A stretch of 64,000 bases of DNA. It comes from Rhodoferax sp. (GTDB lineage Bacteria > Pseudomonadota > Gammaproteobacteria > Burkholderiales > Burkholderiaceae_C). The stretch spans positions 62,001 to 126,000 of the forward strand of contig NZ_JADMJN010000010.1 in assembly GCF_018780565.1 (NCBI RefSeq), given 5' to 3'. Below, in pieces: positions 26,805-35,691 of this stretch. A model generated the notes under the pieces. That model ran no database searches, was not told where the DNA came from, and saw only the letters and a list, made by a program, of their open reading frames with translations. The translations under genes and the position numbers were made by a program. Numbering within the stretch: position 1 is the first letter of the stretch; every line of letters begins with the position of its first letter.

Positions 26805-28013
26805 ATGTTGGTGCGTCGCGACTCCTTGCTGCTTACAGCCCTGCTCGGCACACTCGGCGCTGCGCCAGCCTGGGCGCAGGCACAAGACACGTTAACGCTT
26901 ATCGCGAGCCAATCCCTGTCCACCGACAGCAACCTGTTTCGGCTTCCCGCCCATGCCAACACGATGGCACTGATCGGCAAGTCCAGTGCAGCGGAACAGA
27001 TCGAGTCAACATCGCTAACGCTCAAATTCAGCAAAGCCTACAGCCTGCAACGCTTCGAGCTGGCTGTGAACCTGATCGACTACCGCTACCAGAATTTCAA
27101 CTATTTAAGTTTTACCGCACACAATTACAACGCGGCTTGGCGCTGGAGCTTTACGCCACGTCTTCACGGCAATCTGAACGCCGATCGCAGTGAAACGCTC
27201 AACAGCTTTTCTGACTTTCAGGGTTTCAATTTGCGCAATCAGCGCACCAACACCAGCAGCCGATTTAACGCGATCTATGAACTCGGTGGTCCATGGGAAG
27301 TGTTTGGCGGCGTATCCCGGACAACGCAAACCAATCTGCAACCCCTTCTGGCGGAAAGTGACTACGCGGCAAATTCAGCCGAGGCCGGTCTGCGCTTTGC
27401 ACAGGCCTCGGGGAGTTCGCTTGCCTACACACTGAAAAACGCCAGCGGTCAAAACATTAACCGTGCGTATTCCCCAGCGGGCCTTTACGACGATGGCTTC
27501 AAGCAGGTCGATCATGCGCTGAAATTTCTTTGGGCCATCAGTGGCAACAGCACTGCCGATCTGACTACCGCCTACATTAACCGAACTCACGCGCATTTCT
27601 CCCAGCGCGATTACAGCGGACTCAACTCCGCCGTTAACCTCAACTGGAATATCTCGGGCAAGTCTGCGCTGTCTGCGGGCTGGGCGCGCGATCTCTCAAG
27701 CTATCAAACCGCCAGCACAAACTACAGCCAAACCGATCGACTGTTCATTGGCCCCGTCTGGCAACTCAGTCCCAAGATGGTCGCACGTGCGCGCTATGAA
27801 GTGGCCCGCCGCGAATACCTGGGCTCCCCCTCGGGTCTGGTGGCACCTCAACGCAGCGACACAACAACAGATGCCAGCGTATCACTCGACTGGCAGCCCA
27901 ACCAATACCTTACGTTCAGCGCAACGCTACAAAACGCAAAGCGCGCCTCAACCTTGCCCGGACTTGACTACGACAGCCATATGGCCACTCTTTCCGCCCA
28001 ATTCACTTACTGA
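26805..28013 (+). CDS. epsL: EpsL-like outer-membrane beta-barrel protein
   Basis: This is an exosortase B-associated outer-membrane protein of the EpsL family, proposed to help polysaccharide export. The start is ATG 26805, three bases after the epsB stop; a TTG at 26799 is in frame. The 402-residue product has a signal peptide (LLLTALLGTLGAAPAWA) and then alternating amphipathic beta strands rich in aromatic and polar residues (e.g. LTLKFSKAYSLQRFELAVNL). It ends in QFTY with a terminal aromatic residue, typical of barrels. Its exact transport role is not established. Confidence 0.82.
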   Translation: MLVRRDSLLLTALLGTLGAAPAWAQAQDTLTLIASQSLSTDSNLFRLPAHANTMALIGKSSAAEQIESTSLTLKFSKAYSLQRFELAVNLIDYRYQNFNYLSFTAHNYNAAWRWSFTPRLHGNLNADRSETLNSFSDFQGFNLRNQRTNTSSRFNAIYELGGPWEVFGGVSRTTQTNLQPLLAESDYAANSAEAGLRFAQASGSSLAYTLKNASGQNINRAYSPAGLYDDGFKQVDHALKFLWAISGNSTADLTTAYINRTHAHFSQRDYSGLNSAVNLNWNISGKSALSAGWARDLSSYQTASTNYSQTDRLFIGPVWQLSPKMVARARYEVARREYLGSPSGLVAPQRSDTTTDASVSLDWQPNQYLTFSATLQNAKRASTLPGLDYDSHMATLSAQFTY

Positions 28014-28025
28014 CCTTTCAACACC

Positions 28026-28982
28026 ATGACCTCATTCAAAACCCGTTTTGCACTTTCAATTTTGACCACTGCCATGACGCTGGGTCTTTCAGCCTGCGGC
28101 GACAAGGACGACAAAAAAGTGGCCACCCAGGTGGCTGCCAAAGTTGGCTCCGAAGAAATTTCGGTTCACCAGATCAACCAGGCTCTTAGTCGCACCAACA
28201 CCGCGGGGGCAACACCACAGGCCGTCCAGGCCATGAGCCGCGATGTACTGGAGAAACTCATCGATCAACAACTCGCGGTTGACCAGGCCACCGAAAACAA
28301 ACTGCACCGGTCTCCTGAGATTGTGTCGCTGCTGGAAGCCTCACGCCGCGAGATCCTGGCTCGCGCTTACATGCAAAAAGTTGCGACGGCCCTGCCCAAA
28401 CCCACGCCTGAAGAAATCAAAAAATACTACGTTGAGCACCCCCAGCTATTTGCTGAACGTCGCATTTTCAACGTACAGGAACTTCTCGTGCCATCGTCTG
28501 CCGGCGTGACAGAGCAGTTGAAGAGCTTTGCGTCTTCCGGCCAGCCGATGGAGGAAACTGCAGCCTGGCTCAAGAGCAAAGACATTAAGTTTGGCGGCGG
28601 TAGCGCCACCCGTGCCGCCGAACAGATTCCACTTGAATTGTTGTCCAAAATTCATGCCCTCAAGGACGGCCAGAGCCTGGTCGTTCAAGCGCCACAAAGC
28701 ATCACCTTGATCCGGGTGGTGTCGTCACAGCTATCACCTGTCGCTGAAGCGGCTGGTCTGCCACGCATTGAACAATTTCTGACTAATCAGCGCGCCAGCG
28801 AAGCCGTGACGGCGAGCATCAAGCAACTGAGAAGCACCGCCAAGATTGAGTACATGGGCGAGTTCGTCAAGACAGAGGGCAACGCCGCTGCTGCGCCGGC
28901 GGGAGCCCCTGCTGTTCAATCTGCTGCCGCCGAAGACAAAACCAAATCTGCCATGGAAAAGGGTTTGGCCGGACTCAAGTAA
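28026..28982 (+). CDS. epsD: EpsD-family lipoprotein, SurA/peptidyl-prolyl isomerase-like
   Basis: This 318-residue protein has a lipobox (LSACG, Cys24) and a SurA N-terminal-like chaperone region (VGSEEISVHQINQALSRT, LEKLIDQQLAVDQA). A parvulin-like domain at about 145-230 is degenerate in places. The C-terminal tail is Ala-rich and charged. The EpsD family is confined to exosortase-linked polysaccharide clusters, where it may chaperone outer-membrane components such as EpsL. It sits between epsL and epsE. Confidence 0.85.
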   Translation: MTSFKTRFALSILTTAMTLGLSACGDKDDKKVATQVAAKVGSEEISVHQINQALSRTNTAGATPQAVQAMSRDVLEKLIDQQLAVDQATENKLHRSPEIVSLLEASRREILARAYMQKVATALPKPTPEEIKKYYVEHPQLFAERRIFNVQELLVPSSAGVTEQLKSFASSGQPMEETAAWLKSKDIKFGGGSATRAAEQIPLELLSKIHALKDGQSLVVQAPQSITLIRVVSSQLSPVAEAAGLPRIEQFLTNQRASEAVTASIKQLRSTAKIEYMGEFVKTEGNAAAAPAGAPAVQSAAAEDKTKSAMEKGLAGLK

Positions 28983-29033
28983 GGCGACTTCCATTTCCGA
29001 TCACCCCCCGCTTTTCAACCCGGACTTCCCCCT

Positions 29034-29846
29034 ATGACTCAGCGCCTGTTTCGCATCCCGCATCTTTTGGTGGCGGTCTTTGTCGCACTTTGCGGCCTCA
29101 ATGCCCACGCTCAGGCCAAGCCTGATTACCCGCTGGGCGCGGGCGACGCCATTCGCGTGCAGGTGTTCCAAAATCCCGACCTCACAATTGAAACTCGCGT
29201 ATCGGAAAATGGTTCGATCACCTACCCCCTGATTGGCGCCGTCGATCTGGGGGGTTTATCGATTGCTTCCGCAGAGAGAAAAATTGCCGATGCACTACAA
29301 AAAGGGGGTTTTCTTCAAAAGCCCCAGGTCAATCTGGTGCTGCTACAGGTCCGCGGCAATCAAGTGGCGGTGCTGGGGCAGGTGTTGCGTCCAGGACGCT
29401 TTCCGCTGGAAACCGCCAACACGCGCCTGAGTGACATGCTGGCTAACGCTGGTGGGGCGACGCCAAGCGGCGACGATATCGCGATCGTGACGGGCATTCG
29501 CGAGGGCAAGTCGTTTCGCAAGCAAATTGACATTCCCGCGATTTATCTGTCTGACAAGCTGCAGGACGACATTGTTCTACAGGGAGGCGACAGCATCTAC
29601 GTGCACCGGGCTCCTGTGTTTTACATCTACGGAGAGGCGCAACGTCCCGGATCGTTTCGCATTGAGCGCGGCATGACCATCATGCAGGCTCTGGCGCAAG
29701 GTGGTGGCCCCACAGCGCGTGGCAGCGAAAAGCGACTGCGCCTCCACCGCAAGGCCGCTGACGGTAGTACCCAGCAAATCGCACCCGAATTAACTGACAC
29801 CGTGCAGTCCGATGACGTTATTTACGTCAAAGAAAGTATTTTTTGA
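29034..29846 (+). CDS. epsE: Polysaccharide export protein EpsE (Wza family)
   Basis: This periplasmic/outer-membrane export subunit has 270 residues and a signal peptide (ending AHA, about residue 26). A polysaccharide export domain at about 30-110 includes YPLGAGDAIRVQVFQNPDL and RVSENGSITYPLIG. Two SLBB beta-grasp segments follow (VAVLGQVLRPGRFPL; VFYIYGEAQRPGSFRIERG). There is no lipobox and no C-terminal amphipathic helix like that of Wza, so the outer-membrane pore probably comes from another protein such as EpsL. That is an inference. Confidence 0.92.
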   Translation: MTQRLFRIPHLLVAVFVALCGLNAHAQAKPDYPLGAGDAIRVQVFQNPDLTIETRVSENGSITYPLIGAVDLGGLSIASAERKIADALQKGGFLQKPQVNLVLLQVRGNQVAVLGQVLRPGRFPLETANTRLSDMLANAGGATPSGDDIAIVTGIREGKSFRKQIDIPAIYLSDKLQDDIVLQGGDSIYVHRAPVFYIYGEAQRPGSFRIERGMTIMQALAQGGGPTARGSEKRLRLHRKAADGSTQQIAPELTDTVQSDDVIYVKESIF

Positions 29847-29861
29847 CCTGAGCTCCATGCC

Positions 29862-31265
29862 ATGACTCTCCAACAATTCCTGCTCATCCTGCGTGCGCGC
29901 TACAAAGTGGCGTTGCTTACCTTGCTGGTGACCGTTGCCACTACCCTCATCATCAGTCTGCTGCTGCCCAAGCAATACACCGCAAGTGCTTCGGTGGTGC
30001 TGGACGTCAAGTCGCCAGACCCGGTAAGCGGACTCATGCTCCAGGGTCTGATGACACCAAGCTACATGGCAACGCAACTTGACATCATCAACAGCGATCG
30101 CACGGCCAAAGCTGTAGTCAAGGCACTGCGCATGGATGAGAGCCCCATCATGCGCGAACGCTGGGAAGCAGCAACGCAAGGCAAAGGCCAGATGATCGAC
30201 TGGATTGCCAACTCGCTGCAAAAGACATTGGACGCAAAGCCTTCACGTGAAAGCAACGTCATCAACATCAGCTTTACGCTCACGGATCCCGATTTTTCGG
30301 CTGCTGTGGCCAACGCATTTGCACAGGCTTACATCAGCGTCAATCTTGACCTTCGACTGGCGCCAGCACGCCAATACGCCTCGTTTTTTGACGAGCAAAC
30401 CAAGGCCGCACGCAGCAAACTGGAAAAAGCTCAACAGGCACTTTCTGACTATCAACAGAAAAATGGAATTACCTCCGCTGATGATCGGCTCGATTACGAA
30501 ACCGCCAAACTGAACGAAACCTCCAGTCAACTCACCGGCATACAGGGTCAAACTACCGATAGTCAGAGCAAGCGGCAAAACGCCAAAGCCGACACCGTGG
30601 CAGAGGTCATGCAAAGCCCGCTCATCAATGGCTTGAAATCCGATATTGCACGGCTTGATGCCAAGCTAACCGAAAGCAATGTCAATCTGGGCAAGAACCA
30701 CCCACAAACCCAGCGCACCGAGGCAGAGTTGTCCACCCTGAGGGCGCAGCTGGATGCCGAGACCCGGAAGATCACCAGTTCGATCGAAACAACTTACCAA
30801 GTCAGCAAACAGCGCGAACAACAATTGCAGGGCGCACTGGGCGCTCAAAAGACGCGCGTACTGGTGCTTAACAAGCAACGCGACGAACTCAATGTGCTGC
30901 GCCGCGACATCGAATCTGCCCAGCGCACCTTTGAATCCATGAGCATGCGGGCCTCGCAAAGCAATATTGAGAGCCAGACCAACCAGACCAACATCGCGAT
31001 TCTCAATCCCGCATCCGCCCCAACCGAATCATCCAGGCCCCGCGTCGTTCTGAACGTTTTGCTTGCCGTCTTTTTAGGCACTCTGCTGGGCGTGGGTCTG
31101 GCACTGACACTGGAATTGCTCAACCGCCGTGTCCGCTCGGCACAAGACATGGCAGATGCGCTGTGCCTGCCGGTGCTGGGTTCGATCAGCTCGGCGCGCG
31201 GCATGCTCAAGCACGTCACACAACGCACATTGACCCAAACCGCCACACCCAAGGCACCCGCATGA
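29862..31265 (+). CDS. epsF: Chain-length determinant / co-polymerase EpsF (Wzz/GumC family)
   Basis: This inner-membrane polysaccharide co-polymerase has 467 residues. It has a first membrane span at about 18-38, a periplasmic domain with a long coiled coil (about 190-400) that includes NLGKNHPQTQ, and a second span at about 415-437 (VVLNVLLAVFLGTLLGVGLAL). It sets chain length together with EpsG. A Pro-containing motif (NPASAPTESSRPR) precedes the second span, as in Wzz proteins. The stop codon overlaps the epsG start (ATGA). Confidence 0.94.
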   Translation: MTLQQFLLILRARYKVALLTLLVTVATTLIISLLLPKQYTASASVVLDVKSPDPVSGLMLQGLMTPSYMATQLDIINSDRTAKAVVKALRMDESPIMRERWEAATQGKGQMIDWIANSLQKTLDAKPSRESNVINISFTLTDPDFSAAVANAFAQAYISVNLDLRLAPARQYASFFDEQTKAARSKLEKAQQALSDYQQKNGITSADDRLDYETAKLNETSSQLTGIQGQTTDSQSKRQNAKADTVAEVMQSPLINGLKSDIARLDAKLTESNVNLGKNHPQTQRTEAELSTLRAQLDAETRKITSSIETTYQVSKQREQQLQGALGAQKTRVLVLNKQRDELNVLRRDIESAQRTFESMSMRASQSNIESQTNQTNIAILNPASAPTESSRPRVVLNVLLAVFLGTLLGVGLALTLELLNRRVRSAQDMADALCLPVLGSISSARGMLKHVTQRTLTQTATPKAPA

Positions 31266-32152
31266 ACACTGTCACCAGCATCACCCCGCATCTTCACGCT
31301 GCTACGGGAGCGGCACGGTCCATTGGCGATATTCTGGTAGCCACCGGCCGTCTCAGCGCGGAAGATGCCGCCCGCATCTTGCTGCGTCAGCAAAAAGACA
31401 ATCTTCAGTTTGGCGATGCCGCATTGGCTCTGAAGCTGTTGACTAAAGCTGACATCGATTTTGCCCTGTCCAAACAGTTTGATTACGCCTATCTGTCCGA
31501 GCAGGACGCCAGCCTGAGTCCTGCGCTGGTTGCAGCCTACAAGCCTTTCAGCATTGTGGGTGAAAATTTGCGCGCAGTACGCAGCCAGCTCATGCTGCGC
31601 TGGTTCAATGGTGCCCCAATGCACAAAGCGTTGGCCGTGGTAAGTCCTGGTCGGGGCGATGGTCGCAGCTTTGTTTCAGCGAATCTGGCCATCGTGTTCG
31701 CCCAGCAGGGTCAACGCACCTTGTTGATTGATGGCGACTTGCGGGCGTCGTCCAGCCAGGGCCAGCATGCCTTGTTCAAACTTGGCAAGGGGGCTGGACT
31801 GTCAGGCATTCTGGCCGATCGGGCGAACCTGGAGGCGGCCTTGCCTGTACCCGGATTACCCTACCTGTCCGTGCTGCCATCGGGCGCAATGCCGCCCAAT
31901 CCGCAGGAACTGCTGGGACGCCCCAGCTTTGATCAGTTGTTACTCTGCGCCGGCGAAAAATTTGATGTGATCATTCTCGACACGCCCTGCGGAAACGAAT
32001 ACGCCGATGCGGAAATCATCGCCTCGCGAGCTGGTGCGGCACTGATGGTCGCCCGCAAAAACAAAAGTCTGGTTCCGCAGGCTACACAAATGGCGCGCCG
32101 ACTGCAGGACTGCGGCGTGGCCTTGGTGGGATCGGTGCTCAATGATGACTGA
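31262..32152 (+). CDS. epsG: EpsG, BY-kinase-like ATPase with MshEN-like N-terminal domain
   Basis: This is the cytoplasmic partner of EpsF, 296 residues from ATG 31262. The C-terminal half is a ParA/BY-kinase fold with a P-loop in which Lys is Arg (GRGDGRSF), Walker A' LLIDGDLR and Walker B FDVIILDTP. There is no C-terminal tyrosine cluster, so classical autophosphorylation seems unlikely. Residues 20-43 and 49-72 form two tandem copies of a 24-residue pattern (G..LV..G.L........L..Q; the second keeps ...AL..Q). This pattern resembles the c-di-GMP-binding MshEN/GspE N-domain. The Arg of the motif is replaced (Ser20, Gln49), so ligand binding is uncertain. Confidence 0.88.
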   Translation: MNTVTSITPHLHAATGAARSIGDILVATGRLSAEDAARILLRQQKDNLQFGDAALALKLLTKADIDFALSKQFDYAYLSEQDASLSPALVAAYKPFSIVGENLRAVRSQLMLRWFNGAPMHKALAVVSPGRGDGRSFVSANLAIVFAQQGQRTLLIDGDLRASSSQGQHALFKLGKGAGLSGILADRANLEAALPVPGLPYLSVLPSGAMPPNPQELLGRPSFDQLLLCAGEKFDVIILDTPCGNEYADAEIIASRAGAALMVARKNKSLVPQATQMARRLQDCGVALVGSVLNDD

Positions 32153-32555
32153 AAAACCATTTTTGAAAACGCTCACGCTGCAGCAGGGCCGCAGCGCCCA
32201 GTGCGGCACCTGCCGCATCGGAGGCCAGATCGTCCAGCCCGGCGCTGCGGCCGGGCAAGTACATCTGATGCCACTCGTCCAACGCACCCACGAGCACAGC
32301 ACCCCAAAAGGACAGCAGCAGCATGCGCCAGCCGTAGAGGCCACTGGCAAAGCCTATGGCGCCAGCCAACACGGCGAACACCGCTGCATGCACCAGCTTG
32401 TCCCACGGGGCGGGCACCAGCCCCACCGCCATGGGCTGGGCTCCACCCATAAAGATGCCCAGTAGCAATCCAACGGTCAGCAGCACCGCCACCATTTTCA
32501 AAGCACGCCTTAACCAGCGAATCGAGATTTTTGTGAACACCCACACCCCCAACAT
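32139..32555 (-). CDS. VanZ-like membrane protein nested antisense in the eps operon
   Basis: This small VanZ-family protein (up to 138 residues, or 118 from the better-supported ATG 32495) has four hydrophobic segments. It carries the family pattern WDKLVHAAVFAVLAGAIGF and LDEWHQMYLPGRSAGLDDL, followed by a last Ala-rich helix. It is encoded opposite to every neighbour. Its 3' end overlaps epsG by 14 bases, and its longest start overlaps xrtB by 23. VanZ-family function is poorly defined outside teicoplanin resistance. The conserved family motif and good coding character argue it is real and not a shadow. Confidence 0.78.
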   Translation of the reverse strand: MLGVWVFTKISIRWLRRALKMVAVLLTVGLLLGIFMGGAQPMAVGLVPAPWDKLVHAAVFAVLAGAIGFASGLYGWRMLLLSFWGAVLVGALDEWHQMYLPGRSAGLDDLASDAAGAALGAAALLQRERFQKWFFSHH

Positions 32556-33444
32556 TTATCGTGGCAAGCCTGTCCCGCACTGGCGCGCAGAATTGTTGAC
32601 TTGGCTGCCCATCATTATCGGACTGGTGGTGATGTACGGGCCAAGTCTGGTGGATCTATTCACGGGTATCTGGAGCCAGGACGAGCAATTGCATGGCCCC
32701 ATTGTGTTGGGCATAACGGTGTGGCTTCTTTACCGCAAATGGCCAGCCATGGAAGCAGCCAGCCACTGGGAGCCTACCAACTCATGGGGTTGGCCTGTAT
32801 TTCTATTGGGCGTAGCTCTGTACGCAATAGGTCGATCACAAGACATCCTGATGTTTGAGATTGGGTCCATCGTATGGCTGCTGGTCGGCCTCTTGCTGCT
32901 GCAGCGCGGTGTTGCGGCGCTCAAGGCGCAATGGTTTGCCCTGTTTTTCATGCTGTTCATGGTACCGCTGCCAGGGCAGATCGTGGACATGGTGACCATG
33001 CCTATGAAGATGGCCGTCTCTTACGCGGCGGAGCAGATTCTGTTCTTGGCTGGCTACCCCATTGGCCGCAGCGGCGTCATTTTGCAAATCGGGCAATACA
33101 TGTTGCTCGTAGCCGATGCCTGTGCCGGTTTGCACACACTGCTAACTCTGGAAGCCCTCGGCCTTCTGTACCTCAACTTGGTTCGGCGCGATTCCCTGGT
33201 CAGAAATGTGGGGCTGGCCATATTGATTGTGCCCATCTCCTTTACCGCCAACGTCATTCGTGTCATGACACTTAGCCTGATTACCTATCACTTTGGCGAC
33301 GCCGCCGGTCAGGGGTTCTTACATGGCTTTGCAGGCATGGTGCTATTTTTAAGTGCCCTGCTTCTCATCATTGGCTTCGACACAGTCTTGCAAACCTTGG
33401 ACGAGTACCGCCAACGACGCCAGCCCAAGTTGGCCGGAGCCTGA
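32533..33444 (+). CDS. xrtB: Exosortase B (XrtB / EpsH)
   Basis: This multi-spanning inner-membrane transpeptidase-like enzyme is thought to cut PEP-CTERM proteins at their C-terminal signal. The start is GTG 32533 (MNTHTPNIYRG), giving 303 residues; the frame extends upstream only through the VanZ antisense region. About eight membrane helices are visible. The catalytic triad is intact: Cys197 in DACAGLHTLLTLEA, Arg243 in TANVIRVMTLSLI and His264 in GFLHGFAGMVLF. Its substrates should include the five PEP-CTERM proteins in this window. It is followed by epsI, as in other exosortase B loci. Confidence 0.95.
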   Translation: MNTHTPNIYRGKPVPHWRAELLTWLPIIIGLVVMYGPSLVDLFTGIWSQDEQLHGPIVLGITVWLLYRKWPAMEAASHWEPTNSWGWPVFLLGVALYAIGRSQDILMFEIGSIVWLLVGLLLLQRGVAALKAQWFALFFMLFMVPLPGQIVDMVTMPMKMAVSYAAEQILFLAGYPIGRSGVILQIGQYMLLVADACAGLHTLLTLEALGLLYLNLVRRDSLVRNVGLAILIVPISFTANVIRVMTLSLITYHFGDAAGQGFLHGFAGMVLFLSALLLIIGFDTVLQTLDEYRQRRQPKLAGA

Positions 33445-33448
33445 CACC

Positions 33449-34135
33449 ATGAGACTCTCTGTTAAATCCTTGATTCTGCTGGCACTGATGTTGTTGTCCG
33501 CGGGCTTGGCCACCGCACTGCGGCCCACGAACAAATTAGCCGATCAGCGGCCCGCCATCAACTTCGAAACAATGATCCCGAAATCATTTGGTGAATGGCA
33601 GGAGTTGCAACAAGCTACAGCGCAGATCATCGACCCGAAACAACGGGAATTCATCGAGAAGATCTACAAGCAAACGCTTACCCGGACCTATGTCAACGCC
33701 TCCGGTGCCCGGATCATGCTGTCACTCGCCTATGTGGAAAACCAGTCCGACTCGTTTGGCGTACATTTGCCCGAAGTCTGCTATCCGGCGCAAGGGTTTC
33801 AGATCAGTGACCGATTCTCCACTCAGGTCAAAACTGCTGACCGCTCGATCCCGGTCGGACGAATGGTCGCGAAACTCGGTGCGAGAGTTGAACCCATTTC
33901 TTATTGGGTCACTGTGGGAGACAGTCTTGTTGCCAGTTCAACTGATCGCAAGGTTGAACAAATGCGCAACGCCATCCGTGGCAACATCCCCGACGGCATG
34001 CTGGTCCGCGTGTCGTCCATCAGTGCAGACACGGCCAACGCCTACACCTTGCATGGCCGCTTCATAAACGACTTCGAAGCCGCCTTGCCAAAGAATCTCC
34101 GAGCACTTCTGTACGGCCAGGGTGGTCCGCGATGA
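33449..34135 (+). CDS. epsI: EpsI, exosortase-associated protein (DUF3485)
   Basis: This 228-residue protein has an N-terminal membrane anchor (about 5-23) and an extracytoplasmic DUF3485 domain containing FGVHLPEVCYPAQGFQ (Cys111). This motif is conserved in EpsI proteins, which are often encoded next to, or fused to, exosortases. ATG 33449 is chosen; the longer frame overlaps xrtB. The function is not established. The Cys/His motif suggests a role linked to exosortase chemistry or polysaccharide attachment. The stop overlaps the polymerase start (ATGA). Confidence 0.92.
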   Translation: MRLSVKSLILLALMLLSAGLATALRPTNKLADQRPAINFETMIPKSFGEWQELQQATAQIIDPKQREFIEKIYKQTLTRTYVNASGARIMLSLAYVENQSDSFGVHLPEVCYPAQGFQISDRFSTQVKTADRSIPVGRMVAKLGARVEPISYWVTVGDSLVASSTDRKVEQMRNAIRGNIPDGMLVRVSSISADTANAYTLHGRFINDFEAALPKNLRALLYGQGGPR

Positions 34136-35685
34136 CGGCTCTCGCCCTGTCCAGAATCAACGTGCCGCGGGCCCTGTGGTTCGCGCCCCTGCAATGGGCC
34201 AAAAAGATCGACTGGACCACCACGCTAACAACGCTGACCACGCTCCTCGTGGCCATGGTTTGCGGGTACGCCATTCCAATTCTCGGCGCCATAGTGCCCG
34301 CCGTTATCAGTGCAATGCTGCTTTGCCTGGTTGTGCTTGCATTGCCCGCCCACGTAGTAGTTAAGTTCATGCTAGGACTGGTAATGTTGATAGTGGGGCA
34401 GCTAACGTTCTTTTTTGGGATTCAACAGGCGTTTTGGCTTCCCTATTTGCTACTGCTCCTTTTGGGAATCAAATATTTGATTGAAAAACTTAGGTTTACA
34501 AGCCGCGTTTTACGACCCTTGAGCTTGAGTAATATTTCAGTGCTCATTTGTCTGTTTTGCATCCTATTTTTTCTATCCGCTCTATCAAACAGCACCGATG
34601 TGACTTCGTTCGCTGTGGCTGCAAAAAACTATCTCTTGCCGTGGATTTTGACCCTCTTCGTCGCCTCCCAGATTAGACAAACAGGCGATCTTGACGGGGT
34701 ATGGAAGTTCTTCCTGTGGATGGTTGTTGTGCAGGTTCCATTTGCGATACCCCAGCACTTTTATTTTGCAAAACGAAATGGTGCCAGCCTAGATGCTGTC
34801 GTGGGCAGCTTTGGCGGGAACTATTTAACCGGCGGAGCGAGTGGTGCCATGGCTGTATTCCTGGTATTCGGAATCGTCTTGGCCGTAGCTTTTTTTCGGC
34901 GTCACCAAATTGGAAGAAAAACGCTGCTTGGGATCCTCGTTGCTGCGCTGGTCACCATCGCCTTAGCTGAAGTCAAAATCTTCTTCTTCGTTCTTCCATT
35001 GGCTCTCGTGCTACTCTTTCGATGGGATTTGATTGCTCATCCAACAGAAGCCATTGGCTATGGTTTAACAGGCGCCGCGATCCTAGCTCTACTGCTATTT
35101 TCATACCAGCAAACGGCATCCAGTGACTTGGGCAAGAAAAAAACACTCGGAACGTATATTGAAAATACCATCGATTCCGAGTCAGACCCCTACTTTGTCA
35201 ACCCACTAACCAAGGAGGTATCACGCATTGGAGCCATACTCAGTTGGTTTCGTTATAACGATCTCTCGGACCCTCGTTTTTATGTAGGACATGGCCCTGC
35301 TGCAAGCCGTGTCAGTCAAACACTGGGAAGCGGTGTTGCTGCACGTAAGTACCGATTTACACTGACTACATCGACCGCTTCCACGTTACTTTGGGATGTG
35401 GGATTCATAGGCTACTCACTCTTTATTGCCGTGTTTTCCGTAGCAGGACTTGGCGCTCTACGTCTTGCCTCCTACGCCCCCCCAAAGGAGAAAGCGACTC
35501 TAGAAGCCATCGGTGTAATGCTGCTGCTCAGCGTGCCACTGAGTGTGTATAACCGCGACTTAATTGATTCAGCCGTGATGCAAACACTGGTCGCTTTCTG
35601 GATTGGTTATGTCCTGCTGTGCCGCAGAAGCCTTTTGAGAGGCTCATGGCAACTACCGCTGGCAAAAACACACCTCACTTTCTAA
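34132..35685 (+). CDS. Probable polysaccharide polymerase (Wzy-like) membrane protein
   Basis: This 517-residue integral membrane protein has about eleven hydrophobic segments and a large periplasmic loop near residues 330-420 (containing TLGTYIENTIDSESDPYFVNP and SRIGAILSWFRYND). That topology is typical of O-antigen/EPS polymerases, which join lipid-linked repeat units. There is no sequence signature that fixes linkage or sugar. It is placed between epsI and the first glycosyltransferase. Two sampled 60-base lines contain about 43% GC, clearly below the secretion operon, as often seen for Wzy genes acquired by transfer. Confidence 0.8.
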   Translation: MTALALSRINVPRALWFAPLQWAKKIDWTTTLTTLTTLLVAMVCGYAIPILGAIVPAVISAMLLCLVVLALPAHVVVKFMLGLVMLIVGQLTFFFGIQQAFWLPYLLLLLLGIKYLIEKLRFTSRVLRPLSLSNISVLICLFCILFFLSALSNSTDVTSFAVAAKNYLLPWILTLFVASQIRQTGDLDGVWKFFLWMVVVQVPFAIPQHFYFAKRNGASLDAVVGSFGGNYLTGGASGAMAVFLVFGIVLAVAFFRRHQIGRKTLLGILVAALVTIALAEVKIFFFVLPLALVLLFRWDLIAHPTEAIGYGLTGAAILALLLFSYQQTASSDLGKKKTLGTYIENTIDSESDPYFVNPLTKEVSRIGAILSWFRYNDLSDPRFYVGHGPAASRVSQTLGSGVAARKYRFTLTTSTASTLLWDVGFIGYSLFIAVFSVAGLGALRLASYAPPKEKATLEAIGVMLLLSVPLSVYNRDLIDSAVMQTLVAFWIGYVLLCRRSLLRGSWQLPLAKTHLTF

Positions 35686-35691
35686 AGCAAA

